Assembly: GCF_018402695.1 (NCBI RefSeq) | Contig: NZ_JAGYIM010000009.1 | Coordinates: forward strand, 310,001-374,000 | From: Arsukibacterium sp. | GTDB lineage: Bacteria > Pseudomonadota > Gammaproteobacteria > Enterobacterales > Alteromonadaceae | Direction: 5' to 3' | Length of the DNA: 64,000 bases | Shown here: piece after piece, positions 1 through 8,847 of the stretch | Layout: every line of letters begins with the position of its first letter | How positions within the stretch are numbered: position 1 is the first letter of the stretch | Program-made: the position numbers and the translations under genes | The notes under the pieces: generated by a model | What the model saw: the letters and a program-made list of their open reading frames with translations, nothing else | Told to the model about the DNA's origin: nothing | Database searches by the model: none

Positions 1-479
1 ATATTGCGTGGATATCACCATGGAGTCAGAATACAACTCCGGGTGGTATTGATTTCAGTTTTCAGTCATTGTTTGGCTGGGCACCAATGACGTTAGATAT
101 CTATAACGAAATCGGTGGTTTGACAGGTTATGACTTCGCCTTTGCCGGCGCGAATGTTGATTATGCTACCGGCAACAACCTGGACGAGGCTTCCGGCGCC
201 CGTTTGGCTTATGTGTTGCCCATTACAGCACCGCAGTTTGATGTTGCTGTTGCAACACCATGGTTTACAAACTACACCTGGATCGACTGGTCCCAAGGTA
301 CTGATGGACAGTGGAGTCTTGCAGATTTCGACTTCCACGGTTGCACCAACGCCTGTAATGAGTCACTGGCCTTTCGCGTCAATCAAGCAGTAGTAGCGCA
401 AGTACCAGAGCCCGCAACTCTGGCAATATTGGGCCTAGGCCTGATTGGCATTGCAGCAGCCCGCCGACGCCGCAGCTAA
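1..479 (+). CDS. PEP-CTERM sorting domain protein, 5' truncated by window edge
   Basis: The reading frame is open from the first complete codon (position 3) with no stop, so the true start lies before the window; the TTG at 69 is only an internal codon. The visible part is an acidic, aromatic-rich extracellular type sequence with a Cys pair (FHGCTNACNES). It ends in a textbook PEP-CTERM tail: the VPEP motif is encoded from 402, followed by a hydrophobic helix and a terminal Arg cluster (ARRRRS). In known systems this tail is recognised by an exosortase (EpsH/XrtA type), which cleaves it and transfers the protein outside the cell, usually together with exopolysaccharide. No exosortase gene is in the window. 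The function of the body is unknown. Confidence 0.85.
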   Translation, partial: IAWISPWSQNTTPGGIDFSFQSLFGWAPMTLDIYNEIGGLTGYDFAFAGANVDYATGNNLDEASGARLAYVLPITAPQFDVAVATPWFTNYTWIDWSQGTDGQWSLADFDFHGCTNACNESLAFRVNQAVVAQVPEPATLAILGLGLIGIAAARRRRS

Positions 480-497
480 ACACAACGTTTTTCACAT

Positions 498-528
498 CAG
501 ACAAGTCAGCATTTTACTGGCTTGTCTG
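498..528 (+). terminator. Stem-loop downstream of the PEP-CTERM gene
   Basis: The arms 498-509 and 517-528 form a 12-bp stem with one G-T pair and a 7-nt loop, starting 19 bp after the stop codon. No proper T-run follows, so it may be a weak or factor-assisted terminator or only an RNA-stabilising hairpin. The rest of 529-729 shows no convincing gene. Confidence 0.5.
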
Positions 529-729
529 CTCATCTTCCCGAATCTTTATTTATCTGTGCTCTTCTGTATTGCTGTTATTTGAACCATCAATTGATCAAGT
601 ACTGCAAATTGACGCTCCCTCCCTGTGACGGTCCAATATTTTATAGCAAATTGCTAATTACAGTGGCATCGCTGATTCCTTTTGCTATGGTTGTGATTAC
701 CCTATTTCTGTTTTGGACAAAGCACTACT

Positions 730-1224
730 ATGACGTCGCAGTTTTCAGCCGAACTTGACCAGCTTCACAGCGCCATTTACCAGCCTGATATCAGTGAAGA
801 TGAGGCCCGGCAGCAGTTGCTGCAGTGTTGTCTTGATGGGCTTCAGATCCAACAAGTCGGCTTATGGCAGTTTGTTGATCATGACTTACTGCGCTGTCAG
901 CTGCTATTGGATAAAGATAATGGCTTTTCGCAGGAGGCCTTGCTGGTCGATCGCTGGAGCTTCCCGGGATATTTTGCCGCGCTGGACCAGAAAAAAATTA
1001 TCCGGGCGGTCGATGCCCTGAAAGACCCTGCCACTAAAGACTTAGCCGAGTTGTTTTTAAAACCTTTTAATATTAAGTCTTTACTCGATGTGCCTATTTA
1101 TCATGGCGATAAAGCCACCGGCATTATTTGCTGTGAACAAACGGCAGTGATTAAACGCTGGACAGAGGAAGAAGTCGCATTTGTGGAAGCATTAGCTGAC
1201 ATTTACCGTTCACGCTTTAGTTAA
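730..1224 (+). CDS. GAF-domain protein
   Basis: A 164-residue soluble protein without signal peptide or membrane segment. The pattern is that of a single GAF domain: an N-terminal helix, a central beta-sheet (VGLWQFVDHDLLRCQLLLD), then IKSLLDVPIYHGDKATGIICCEQ, where GAF domains carry the 'VP(I/V)..(G)..(I/V)GV(L/I)' core, and a final helix (WTEEEVAFVEALADIYRSRF). GAF domains bind small ligands or act as dimerising sensor modules; here there is no attached output domain, so it may be a stand-alone sensor. No ligand can be named. The ATG lacks a strong ribosome binding site. It is followed 90 bp later by the amidohydrolase gene on the same strand. Confidence 0.7.
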   Translation: MTSQFSAELDQLHSAIYQPDISEDEARQQLLQCCLDGLQIQQVGLWQFVDHDLLRCQLLLDKDNGFSQEALLVDRWSFPGYFAALDQKKIIRAVDALKDPATKDLAELFLKPFNIKSLLDVPIYHGDKATGIICCEQTAVIKRWTEEEVAFVEALADIYRSRFS

Positions 1225-1314
1225 GGCGTTTTGCCGCGTTGCACTGGCGCCGTAGCTAAAGCCTTGGCACACTGATCCGTATCTGCTACCCCTTATAATT
1301 CGAAAGGACTTGCC

Positions 1315-2898
1315 ATGCGTCTGCTGCTTAGCACCCTATTGCTGGTAATCAGCACTACTTGTTTACCTATATTCGCCAATGACTCTGAACGAACGCCCTC
1401 TGCACCTGAGCGTATTCAAGGTGAAGGTGATGGCCCGTATAAGCGGTTAATTCTGCGCGGCGGCACTTTAATCAGCGGTGAAGGCGCACCCGCTATTGGC
1501 CCGGTGGATATTGTCATTGAAAACGACCGGATCAGTCAGGTAGTTGTCGTGGGCTACCCCGATGTGCCGGTACTTCAGAGCGGCCGGCCGGTGGCAAAAG
1601 AGGGTGACACCGAAATGGATGTCAGCGGCATGTACATTCTGCCCGGCTTTATTGATATGCATGGCCACATTGGTGGCTCTGCTAACGGTATCCCGGCTGA
1701 GTATGTGTTTAAGCTGTGGCTCGCCCATGGTATTACCACGGTGCGGGAACCCGGCAGTTTTAATGGTCTGGCCTGGACCTTAAAACATGTTAAGGCATCA
1801 AAAGAAAACCGCATAGTAGCGCCAAGAATAGTACCTTATGTCGGTTTTGGTCAGGGCTTGGCACAGGCGGTATTTAACCCGGAGCAGGCGCGCAAATGGG
1901 TACGAGATATTAAAAAAGCCGGCGCGGCCGGGATTAAATTCTTTGGTGCGACTCCTGGCATTATTGCCGCGGCGCTGGACGAAGCAAATAAACAACAACT
2001 GGGTACCATGATGCACCATGCCCAGCTGAATGTCGCCCGAACCAATGTACTGGACAGTGCCCGGATGGGTTTAGGCTCAATGGAACATTGGTATGGTTTG
2101 CCAGAAGCATTGTTCACCGGTCAGACTATTCAGAATTATCCGGCAAATTATAATTACCAGAACGAACAGGATCGCTTTGGTGCTGCCGGTGAGCTGTGGC
2201 GTCAGGCTGCTGCGCCGGGATCAGCAAAATGGAATGCTGTGCGCGACGAGTTAATTGAGCTCGATTTTACCATTAACCCTACCCTGACTATTTACGAGGC
2301 CAGCCGGGATGCGGCAGCACAGCGTAATGCCGAATGGCATCAGGATTATACCCTGCCAACGCTGACTAAATTTTTTACGCCCAGCCGCTATGCCCATGGC
2401 TCCTACTGGTTTGACTGGACTACCGACCATGAAATTGCCTGGCGCGAAAATTACCGGATCTGGATGCAGTTTTTAAATGACTATAAAAACCATGGTGGCC
2501 GCATTACCGTCGGCTCTGACGCCGGTTACATCTATAAAATATACGGCTTTGCCTTTGTGCAGGAGCTGGAGCTGCTGCGCGAAGCCGGCTTTAATGCTTT
2601 GGAAGTAATTCAGGCCGCCACCCTGAACGGCGCGCTTGCCCTTGGGCTGGAGCAGGACATTGGCAGCGTGGTACCGGGCAAAAAAGCTGATCTGGTAATA
2701 GTCGGTGAAAACCCACTGGCGAATTTTAAAGTGCTGTATGGCACCGGCCACTACCGGCTGAACGCCGATAATCTGGCCACCCGCACCCAGGGTGTTCGCT
2801 ATACCATTAAAGACGGCATCGTATACGATGCGCAGCAATTGCTGGCTGATGTGCGGAAATTGGTTGAGTTGGCAAAGCAACAGGAAAACAACCCCTGA
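1315..2898 (+). CDS. Exported amidohydrolase-family metal-dependent hydrolase
   Basis: 527 residues with an N-terminal signal peptide (MRLLLSTLLLVISTTCLPIFA), so probably periplasmic. It shows the amidohydrolase superfamily layout: a small beta-sandwich at residues about 45-100, then the HGH metal motif (His116, His118) in 'GFIDMHGH', a Lys-containing strand (AGIKFFG), further metal His in MMHH and MEHW, and the catalytic Asp402 in VGSDAG. The C-terminal 'GSVVPGKKADLVIVGENPL' stretch is the closing sandwich strand common to imidazolonepropionase-, prolidase- and cyclic-amide hydrolases. Family members hydrolyse C-N bonds in amides, cyclic imides or dipeptides; the substrate cannot be told from sequence. 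AAAGGA precedes the ATG at a good distance. Transcription could continue into the downstream diguanylate cyclase. Confidence 0.85.
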   Translation: MRLLLSTLLLVISTTCLPIFANDSERTPSAPERIQGEGDGPYKRLILRGGTLISGEGAPAIGPVDIVIENDRISQVVVVGYPDVPVLQSGRPVAKEGDTEMDVSGMYILPGFIDMHGHIGGSANGIPAEYVFKLWLAHGITTVREPGSFNGLAWTLKHVKASKENRIVAPRIVPYVGFGQGLAQAVFNPEQARKWVRDIKKAGAAGIKFFGATPGIIAAALDEANKQQLGTMMHHAQLNVARTNVLDSARMGLGSMEHWYGLPEALFTGQTIQNYPANYNYQNEQDRFGAAGELWRQAAAPGSAKWNAVRDELIELDFTINPTLTIYEASRDAAAQRNAEWHQDYTLPTLTKFFTPSRYAHGSYWFDWTTDHEIAWRENYRIWMQFLNDYKNHGGRITVGSDAGYIYKIYGFAFVQELELLREAGFNALEVIQAATLNGALALGLEQDIGSVVPGKKADLVIVGENPLANFKVLYGTGHYRLNADNLATRTQGVRYTIKDGIVYDAQQLLADVRKLVELAKQQENNP

Positions 2899-2950
2899 CA
2901 ACTATTGCTGTTGCACCACCTTTCTGTGCTAGGATAAATAAAAACAGGGG

Positions 2951-4012
2951 GTGGTGCTGTTGCAGGTAGCTCTGAACAAGGATAGTGCTCAGCAAGCTGA
3001 GAAAATTGACGCCCGACGCCGGCGTTATATTTTATCTTTTGTCAGTTACATTACATCTGTCGTCATGTTTATCTACGGTTTTAAAAACCTCGGTGGTGAA
3101 ATTGCTTTGCTGCCGGTGATCTTATTCGGCACGGGCGCTACCTTTCTTATTAATATCAGTTATTTTCGCTGGTCCGGCAATTTAAACCTCGCCTGTAATA
3201 TTGAAGCTGTGCTGGTCGGTTTTTTCGTACTTGCCCTGGTATATCAGGGCGGCTTTAATAATACCGCCCTTTACTGGGTATTTCCGTTTCCGGCAATACT
3301 ATTTGGCTTACTCGGGGTTAAAAAAGCCCTGTTAAGCAATGCGCTACTGCTGGCAATACTAAGTGCAATGTTATTTATACCAGACCTAATTATGGCAGAT
3401 TATAAAGAAGCCGAGGCCAGCCGGTTTATTGCGTCATTGCTTATCGTCATTATTGTCTGCTGGATTAACGATCACTACCGTGAGCGCAGCCATGAGGCCA
3501 TGGATTTACTGCAACAAAGTAAAGAAATACAGGCCAATACCGATCCGTTAACCTCATTACTTAACCGCAGGTTTATTGATTCATCGCTGAACACTAATTT
3601 GCAGCAACAAGCTGACGCTTTTCTGCCTATGGCCGTTATTATTTGTGATATTGACCACTTTAAGCGACTCAATGACCAACATGGCCATGCCGCAGGTGAT
3701 GCCGTCTTGCGCCATCTGGCCAATCTATTCCGGCGTATACTGCGCCAGCAGGATATTGCCTGTCGGATAGGCGGCGAAGAGTTTTTATTTTTCCTGCCGA
3801 AAACTACTACTGATGATGCCATGCGGGTTGCCGAAAAAATTCGCCTGGCGTTACTGGACAACCCACTGCAGCTTGGCAAATTGGCACTGCCGGTGAGTGC
3901 CAGCTTTGGGGTAGCCGGCTGCCACGATAGCACCAGCCTGGCGACCGCCATTGAGCAAGCCGACAAGCAACTATACCTGGCGAAAAACAGCGGCCGTAAT
4001 CTGGTGTGTTAG
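2951..4012 (+). CDS. Membrane-bound diguanylate cyclase (GGDEF domain)
   Basis: 353 residues. The N-terminal half (about residues 25-175) has roughly six hydrophobic helices, an integral-membrane sensor of no clearly named family. The C-terminal half is a GGDEF domain with the active-site variant GGEEF at residues 274-278, which is catalytically competent in known enzymes, and an RQQD sequence exactly five residues before it, matching the RxxD inhibitory c-di-GMP site. It should make c-di-GMP from two GTP at the inner membrane and be product-inhibited. GTG at 2951 is chosen because a GGGGG-type Shine-Dalgarno lies just before it; the GTG at 2954 is an equally possible start. Its stop codon overlaps that of the convergent minus-strand gene by 4 bp. 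Confidence 0.88.
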   Translation: MVLLQVALNKDSAQQAEKIDARRRRYILSFVSYITSVVMFIYGFKNLGGEIALLPVILFGTGATFLINISYFRWSGNLNLACNIEAVLVGFFVLALVYQGGFNNTALYWVFPFPAILFGLLGVKKALLSNALLLAILSAMLFIPDLIMADYKEAEASRFIASLLIVIIVCWINDHYRERSHEAMDLLQQSKEIQANTDPLTSLLNRRFIDSSLNTNLQQQADAFLPMAVIICDIDHFKRLNDQHGHAAGDAVLRHLANLFRRILRQQDIACRIGGEEFLFFLPKTTTDDAMRVAEKIRLALLDNPLQLGKLALPVSASFGVAGCHDSTSLATAIEQADKQLYLAKNSGRNLVC

Positions 4013-4371
4013 CCAGCCGTTAGCTTGGCAACTGCCAATTCCAGCCTTTTTAACTCGCGCAAAGTAGAGCTACGGTTAGTTTCCATCCAGATCCACAGTT
4101 TTGTTGCCACCTGGGCCTGAAATACCAGCAATAGCGACACGCCCCAGAACAACTGCTGCCCCGGCTCTGCGCTAAAAAAGTGATAGCCGCAATAGAAAAT
4201 TGCTAACGCCAGTAGAGTCGCCAGGATATAGGCTACTATCATAATGCCGCCCAGCCCGCCTTTAAAACCAGAAGCTAACACTTTTTCCAGCCCCTGCTCT
4301 TCCCGCATTAGTTTATCCAGCTCGGCCGCCTGTTTAGCCAGTTGCTGTTTAATATCATTATCAAGGGTCAT
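4009..4371 (-). CDS. Small two-helix membrane protein encoded behind the ECF sigma factor (DUF6768-like)
   Basis: 120 residues: a charged coiled-coil-like N-terminus (DIKQQLAKQAAELDKLMREEQ), two transmembrane helices (about 42-66 and 72-96), and a short basic C-terminal helix. It starts 10 bp after the ECF sigma gene on the same strand, so the two are almost surely co-transcribed. Similar small membrane proteins accompany ECF sigma genes in Alteromonadales and are annotated DUF6768; I assign that from memory of the pattern. It lacks the HxxxCxxC zinc motif of classical anti-sigma factors. A role as a membrane-tethered anti-sigma factor or sensor partner is an inference from position only. Confidence 0.65.
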   Translation of the reverse strand: MTLDNDIKQQLAKQAAELDKLMREEQGLEKVLASGFKGGLGGIMIVAYILATLLALAIFYCGYHFFSAEPGQQLFWGVSLLLVFQAQVATKLWIWMETNRSSTLRELKRLELAVAKLTAG

Positions 4372-4381
4372 AACCTGTTCC

Positions 4382-4912
4382 TCATTGTTGTAGCTGCTGT
4401 TGCAATTGCTGTCGTGCCCGGTGCAAACGTGATTTCACCGTGCCAATTGGTATTTCTATAATTAACGCTATCTGACTTAGTTCTAGCTCGTGTAAATAGT
4501 GCAACTGCAACACCAAGCGCTCATCGACTGCCAGCTGCGTCATAGCCTTGGCCAAGTCACTGCTGTCATCTTGCTGTACCAGCATGTCTGGGGTGGCAAT
4601 AGCAGCGAGCGTGTTGTCGTCAAGCGGCTGCCGCTTGTGTCGTAATGTCTGGCGCTGATAATCCAGAACTTCCCAACGTACCGCCCGATAGAGCCAGCTG
4701 GTAAAAACCGCAGGGTCATTTAACCGGTCAATTCGCTGATTTACCTTTAACCAGACATTTTGCACCAGGTCTTCTGCCGCTACAGGGCTTGCCAGCAAGT
4801 AAGCAGCAAACCGGCGCAAGTCGCGGTGATAATGCTGGTACAACAGGCCAAAAGCCCGCCGGTCACCAGCCTGCATGGCCATCACCAATAAATCGAGTTG
4901 TGCCTGCTGCAT
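4382..4912 (-). CDS. ECF-family RNA polymerase sigma factor (sigma-70 type)
   Basis: 176 residues, the usual ECF size. Region 2 occupies about residues 10-85, with the polymerase-binding and -10 recognition stretch (LYQHYHRDLRRFAAYLLASP...AEDLVQNVWLKV, then FTSWLYRAVRWEVLDYQR). Region 4 occupies about 120-172, with the helix-turn-helix (LQLHYLHELELSQIALIIEIPIGTVKSRLHRARQQL). It would direct RNA polymerase to a small regulon. The downstream 2-TM protein gene is the likely regulator. A 217-bp gap separates it from the divergent BlaI-like gene, so the promoters are back to back. Signal and regulon are unknown. Confidence 0.9.
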   Translation of the reverse strand: MQQAQLDLLVMAMQAGDRRAFGLLYQHYHRDLRRFAAYLLASPVAAEDLVQNVWLKVNQRIDRLNDPAVFTSWLYRAVRWEVLDYQRQTLRHKRQPLDDNTLAAIATPDMLVQQDDSSDLAKAMTQLAVDERLVLQLHYLHELELSQIALIIEIPIGTVKSRLHRARQQLQQQLQQ

Positions 4913-5079
4913 TATTATCCCTAGTGTTGTGATTGCCTGTAAAAGACGATGCGAAGCGTTATCAGGTTCACGCTACTGCGGGTTTATTTTGTCGTTATCT
5001 CAGGCCAGGTGACTACGTTTTGAAATGACCTTAGTTATTCATGGCAGAAAATAATCATGAAAACAACTTGCCAAAATGA

Positions 5080-5116
5080 ATTACAGGTGTAATCTTAAAT
5101 GTATTACAAATGTAAT
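5080..5116. promoter_or_regulatory. Paired BlaI/MecI-type operators
   Basis: Two 14-bp dyads, ATTACAGGTGTAAT at 5080-5093 and ATTACAAATGTAAT at 5103-5116, lie 14-50 bp before the BlaI-like start. Their centres are 23 bp apart, close to two helical turns. They match the TACA-N2-TGTA core recognised by BlaI/MecI/CopY repressors. They probably autoregulate the regulator-protease pair and may also affect the divergent sigma-factor promoter. Confidence 0.82.
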
Positions 5117-5129
5117 CTAAGGTGGTTTT

Positions 5130-5516
5130 ATGGCAATCGATATAAGCAATGCTGAACTTGAAGTGATGCAGGTTATTTGGCGTACCCAACCTTGCAGTGC
5201 TGCGGATGTTGTTCAGTATTTGCAGCAACAGAAAGACTGGCATGAAAAAACAGTGAAAACCCTACTTAACCGACTGGTTGCCAAAAGCGCGCTTTCTTAT
5301 CAGAAAAATGGTCGGGCCTATTTGTACAGCGCATGTATTAGCCAGCAAGATTATCAACAACAAGTCAGCGGCAGTTTTGTGCAGCGGTTATTTGCTGGAC
5401 GGGTGGCACCATTGGTCGCGAGCTTTGCCCGCAAAAATGAACTCAGTGCCTCTGACTTAGCTGAGCTGAAACAACTAGTTGCTGAGCTTGAACAACAGCA
5501 GGAGGATAAGTCATGA
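5130..5516 (+). CDS. BlaI/MecI/CopY-family transcriptional repressor
   Basis: 128 residues, normal length for the family. The N-terminal winged helix (residues about 5-75) shows the family signature: LEVMQVIWRTQPCSAADVV, then EKTVKTLLNRLVAKSALSYQKNGRAYLYSA. The C-terminal part is the dimerisation region, in which the cognate protease cleaves in classical systems. In bla/mec systems the repressor is inactivated when the membrane metallopeptidase BlaR1/MecR1 senses its signal. Its stop overlaps the start of the downstream M56 peptidase by 4 bp, so the two are translationally coupled. Two matching operators lie upstream. Confidence 0.92.
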   Translation: MAIDISNAELEVMQVIWRTQPCSAADVVQYLQQQKDWHEKTVKTLLNRLVAKSALSYQKNGRAYLYSACISQQDYQQQVSGSFVQRLFAGRVAPLVASFARKNELSASDLAELKQLVAELEQQQEDKS

Positions 5517-6733
5517 TGTTATGGCTATGGCAAAGCAGCTTGTTACTGGCTCTGATCAGTGGCCTGCTACTGTTAGCTCACCCACTATTGTTAAAACGGT
5601 TTGGTGCCCGCAGTTGTTATCTGCTATGGCTGGCGTTGCCTGTTGCGGTGTTTTTGCCATTGTTACCTGCGACCAATGCCGCTGCCAGCCTCAACTCTGC
5701 AGTTGTTGATACGCTAGTAATAACCGCTGGCCAGGTGCAACAACAACTTGATATCAGTTCTGCCCTGCCAGGCTTACGTTGGCTCTGGCTAACCGGCGCT
5801 GTATTGATGGCGTGCTGGTGCATAGTGAGTGTCATCCTGCTAAAACGACAGCTCCGCCCTAGCCGGCAGGTAAAACACGGTAACCTCCGATATTATATTA
5901 GCCGCACGCAACAAGGACCTGCTATTTTTGGCGTGTTACGGCCACAGCTGATCCTTCCCGCAAATTTTTGGCAGCGCTTTAACCGCCAGCAACGCAGCTT
6001 GATTTTGCGGCATGAGCTGCGTCATTGGCAACGTGGTGATTTACACGCTAACTGGTTGGCCATCACCCTGCTTTGCCTGTTCTGGTTTCATCCATTACTT
6101 TGGCTGGCTTACCGCCGCTACCGTGCTGATCAGGAGCTGGCCTGTGACGCCGATGTATTACACCACCAACCTTTATCAACTCAAGTTTGCTACGCCAATG
6201 CGCTGTTGGCCGCAATGCAGTCTGTTTCTACGCCATCAGCGACCTTTCAACCTTTTTGTCATCATTACGGAGCGAAACAATCAATGAAAGAACGTTTATT
6301 ACAACTCAATCAACAACATGGTACCAGTAAAACCCCCTTGCTGTTCTTACTTGCAAGCTTGGGTATTGCCGCTTTATTTTGGCAGCAGCCAGTGCAGGCT
6401 GATAACACTGCTACAACGGTAAAGTCAAGCCCAACACCCATCGTGCGGATCGAACCAAGATACCCCATACAGGCAGCTGAAAACCGCATAGAAGGTTTAG
6501 TGCAGTTGCAGTTTAATGTTCAATCCGACGGGTCTACCAGTGACATTATTGTTGTCCATGCGCAGCCCGAAGGCGTATTTGAAAAAGAAGCAGTAGCCGC
6601 GCTGAAACGTTGGCGCTATGCGCCAATGGCTGATCCAGCAGCCAATATTGGGTTAAAGGTACAACTAAACTTTGCGCTGGATTACGACCCTGATTTAGAT
6701 ATTGAGCAGTTAGATGTCAGACCTAAGCTCTGA
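5513..6733 (+). CDS. BlaR1/MecR1-like M56 membrane metallopeptidase with C-terminal TonB domain
   Basis: 406 residues. Hydrophobic helices occupy the N-terminus (about 2-22, 35-52, 88-108). The zinc motif HELRH is at residues 167-171 (LRHELRHWQRGD), followed by another helix and the conserved DQELACDADVL with the likely third-ligand Glu. This is the BlaR1 peptidase core. A further helix (about 278-294) leads not into a beta-lactam-binding domain but into a TonB C-terminal-like domain (about 310-398: IEPRYPIQAAENRIEGLVQLQF...AAVALKRWRYAP). The combination suggests a sensor-protease with a periplasmic TonB-type module, so its signal is probably not a beta-lactam. It would act by cleaving the BlaI-like repressor encoded just upstream. 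Confidence 0.88.
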   Translation: MMLWLWQSSLLLALISGLLLLAHPLLLKRFGARSCYLLWLALPVAVFLPLLPATNAAASLNSAVVDTLVITAGQVQQQLDISSALPGLRWLWLTGAVLMACWCIVSVILLKRQLRPSRQVKHGNLRYYISRTQQGPAIFGVLRPQLILPANFWQRFNRQQRSLILRHELRHWQRGDLHANWLAITLLCLFWFHPLLWLAYRRYRADQELACDADVLHHQPLSTQVCYANALLAAMQSVSTPSATFQPFCHHYGAKQSMKERLLQLNQQHGTSKTPLLFLLASLGIAALFWQQPVQADNTATTVKSSPTPIVRIEPRYPIQAAENRIEGLVQLQFNVQSDGSTSDIIVVHAQPEGVFEKEAVAALKRWRYAPMADPAANIGLKVQLNFALDYDPDLDIEQLDVRPKL

Positions 6734-6739
6734 ATTACA

Positions 6740-6767
6740 AAAAGCCAGCGGTTAAGCTGGCTTTTTT
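6740..6767. terminator. Bidirectional intrinsic terminator between the M56 gene and glyS
   Basis: The arms 6740-6749 and 6756-6765 form a 10-bp stem around a 6-nt loop. It is followed by a T-run on the plus strand and, read from the other side, by TTTTT on the minus strand. It serves both convergent genes. Confidence 0.9.
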
Positions 6768-6789
6768 ATTTCCGAAGTTGAAGCCTGTA

Positions 6790-8847
6790 TTACTGCAAGA
6801 CAGAGATATCAGCCACCTGCAGAAACAATTCGCGGAGTTGTTGCAACAACGCCAGGCGGTTAAAGCGCACATCGGTATCATCCGCATTGACCATCACCTG
6901 ATCAAAGAAATTGTCAATCACGCTACGCATACCAGCCAAATGGGCCAGGCTGTCGCTATAGCTATGGCCTTCTCTCTGATAGGCCTGCTCAGCGGTTATT
7001 GCCTGATAAAGCGCTTGCTCTGCTGGCTCTTGCAGTAAGTTAGTGCTTACTTGCACTGGTATGCTGTCAGTTACTTTAGCCAGAATATTGGCAACCCGTT
7101 TGTTAGCAGCTGCCAGAGCTGTTGCTGCCTCCAGTTTACTGAATTCGGCCACCGCACTGACCCGCTTGTCAAAGTCACTCGGGCTGGTAGGCCGGCGTGC
7201 CAGTACTGCCTGAATAACATCAACACTGTAACCTTCATCCTGATACCAGGCGCGGAACCGGCCCAGCATAAAGTCCAGTACTTCGTCGGCGACCTTAGGG
7301 TTAGTTAACTTATCAGCAAAGGTTTGCTGGCTAAAGGCAATCAACTCTACCAGATCTAGCGCTAATTGCTTTTCCACCATAATCCGCAGCGCACCTATAG
7401 CAGCGCGGCGCAGTGCGAACGGGTCTTTATCACCTTTCGGCGTTTGGCCGATACCAAAGATGCCGACTAAGGTATCCAGTTTATCGGCAATGGCTACCGC
7501 AGCGCCTTCTAAACGGCTGGGTAACTGATCGCCGGCAAAGCGCGGCATATACTGCTCGTTCAGGGCCAGGGCAACGGCTTCATCTTCACCATCCAAGCGG
7601 GCATAATGCATGCCCATAATGCCCTGCACTTCCGGAAACTCGCCAACCATATTGGTCATTAAATCGGTTTTCGATAGTAAACCTGCCCGCTCTGCGGCAG
7701 CCTGGTCGGCACCAATTTTCGTGGCGACAAAACCGGCCACTTTGCTAATCCGCTCCGATTTTTCTGCCAGCGTACCCAGCTGCTGCTGGAACAACACAGT
7801 TTTTAAGCTATCGAGCCGCTCAACCAGTTTGGTTTTACGATCAGTGTTAAAGAAAAATTCAGCGTCAGCCAGCCGCGGCCGTACCACTTTTTCATTGCCA
7901 CTGACAATTTGTTGCGGGTCTTTGCTTTCGATATTGGTAACGAAGATAAACTTATTCATTAACTTGCCCTGCTGATCCAGCAACGGAAAGTATTTCTGAT
8001 TGTCTTTCATCGTTGATATTAATGGTTCAGCAGGCACCTGCAAAAAGCTTTGCTCAAAGCTGCCGACTAAAATTACCGGCCATTCCACCAAAGACGCGAC
8101 CTCTTCCAGCAAGGCATCATCCATCAGTGCTACTGCACCCAAGCTTTCAGCAGTAGCGTTGACTTGCTTAGCAATTGTCGCTTTGCGCTCGTTATAATCG
8201 GCTACCACGTAAGCTTGCTGCAAGGTTGGCAAATAGGCGTCAGCATTGGCGATTTCAACCAGTGCCGGTGCATGAAAGCGGTGGCCGTAGCTTTTGTTAT
8301 TGCTGTTGCGGCCCAAAATAGTGGCAGGGACTAGCTCGTTACCATACAACATAACAATAGTATGTACCGGCCGGATAAACTCCGCATCAGAGTTACCCCA
8401 GCGCATTGGCCGGGCAACCGGCAATTTAGCCAGGGCAGTTTTGATAACGTCAGCCAATAATGCCGTGGTGTTCTGGCCCTTTTGTAATTGCTTATGCAGC
8501 AACCAGGCACCTTTGTCAGTTTCCAGCCGCTCGGCTTGCTCAACACTGATACCGCAGCCGGCCGCCCAGCCGGCAGCAGCCTTGGTAGGCTTACCATCGG
8601 CATCAAAGGCTGCAGTAATAGCAGGGCCGCGCTTCTCGACAACTTTATCGCTCTGGCTTTGTGCCAGACTGTTTACCCGCACGGCTAACCGCCGTGGTGC
8701 GGCATACCAGATCACATCGCTATGGCTAAGCTCTTGTTTTGCCAACTCGCTGGCAATATTGTCGGCAAAGGCACTTGCCAGAGTTTTCAGCGCTTTTGGT
8801 GGCAGCTCTTCCGTGCCAATTTCTACCAGAAAATCCTGTGCGCTCAT
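6790..8847 (-). CDS. glyS: Glycyl-tRNA synthetase beta subunit
   Basis: 685 residues, close to the usual 689. Conserved opening [23 protein letters not shown] and core [35 protein letters not shown] and [17 protein letters not shown] identify the bacterial alpha2beta2-type GlyRS beta chain. With GlyQ it charges tRNA-Gly; the beta subunit supplies tRNA binding and a C-terminal HD-like and anticodon-binding region. The start overlaps the glyQ stop by 4 bp, giving translational coupling. It is the last gene of the leftward run beginning at dnaA. Confidence 0.97.
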   Translation of the reverse strand: MSAQDFLVEIGTEELPPKALKTLASAFADNIASELAKQELSHSDVIWYAAPRRLAVRVNSLAQSQSDKVVEKRGPAITAAFDADGKPTKAAAGWAAGCGISVEQAERLETDKGAWLLHKQLQKGQNTTALLADVIKTALAKLPVARPMRWGNSDAEFIRPVHTIVMLYGNELVPATILGRNSNNKSYGHRFHAPALVEIANADAYLPTLQQAYVVADYNERKATIAKQVNATAESLGAVALMDDALLEEVASLVEWPVILVGSFEQSFLQVPAEPLISTMKDNQKYFPLLDQQGKLMNKFIFVTNIESKDPQQIVSGNEKVVRPRLADAEFFFNTDRKTKLVERLDSLKTVLFQQQLGTLAEKSERISKVAGFVATKIGADQAAAERAGLLSKTDLMTNMVGEFPEVQGIMGMHYARLDGEDEAVALALNEQYMPRFAGDQLPSRLEGAAVAIADKLDTLVGIFGIGQTPKGDKDPFALRRAAIGALRIMVEKQLALDLVELIAFSQQTFADKLTNPKVADEVLDFMLGRFRAWYQDEGYSVDVIQAVLARRPTSPSDFDKRVSAVAEFSKLEAATALAAANKRVANILAKVTDSIPVQVSTNLLQEPAEQALYQAITAEQAYQREGHSYSDSLAHLAGMRSVIDNFFDQVMVNADDTDVRFNRLALLQQLRELFLQVADISVLQ

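Noticed and set aside
522-758. 78-codon open frame with a hydrophobic stretch after the PEP-CTERM gene
   Set aside because: It begins with TTG inside a terminator-like hairpin, lacks a ribosome binding site and overlaps the GAF gene start.
5055-5243. Minus-strand open frame over the BlaI-like operator region
   Set aside because: It covers the operators and the start of the repressor gene and has no ribosome binding site.
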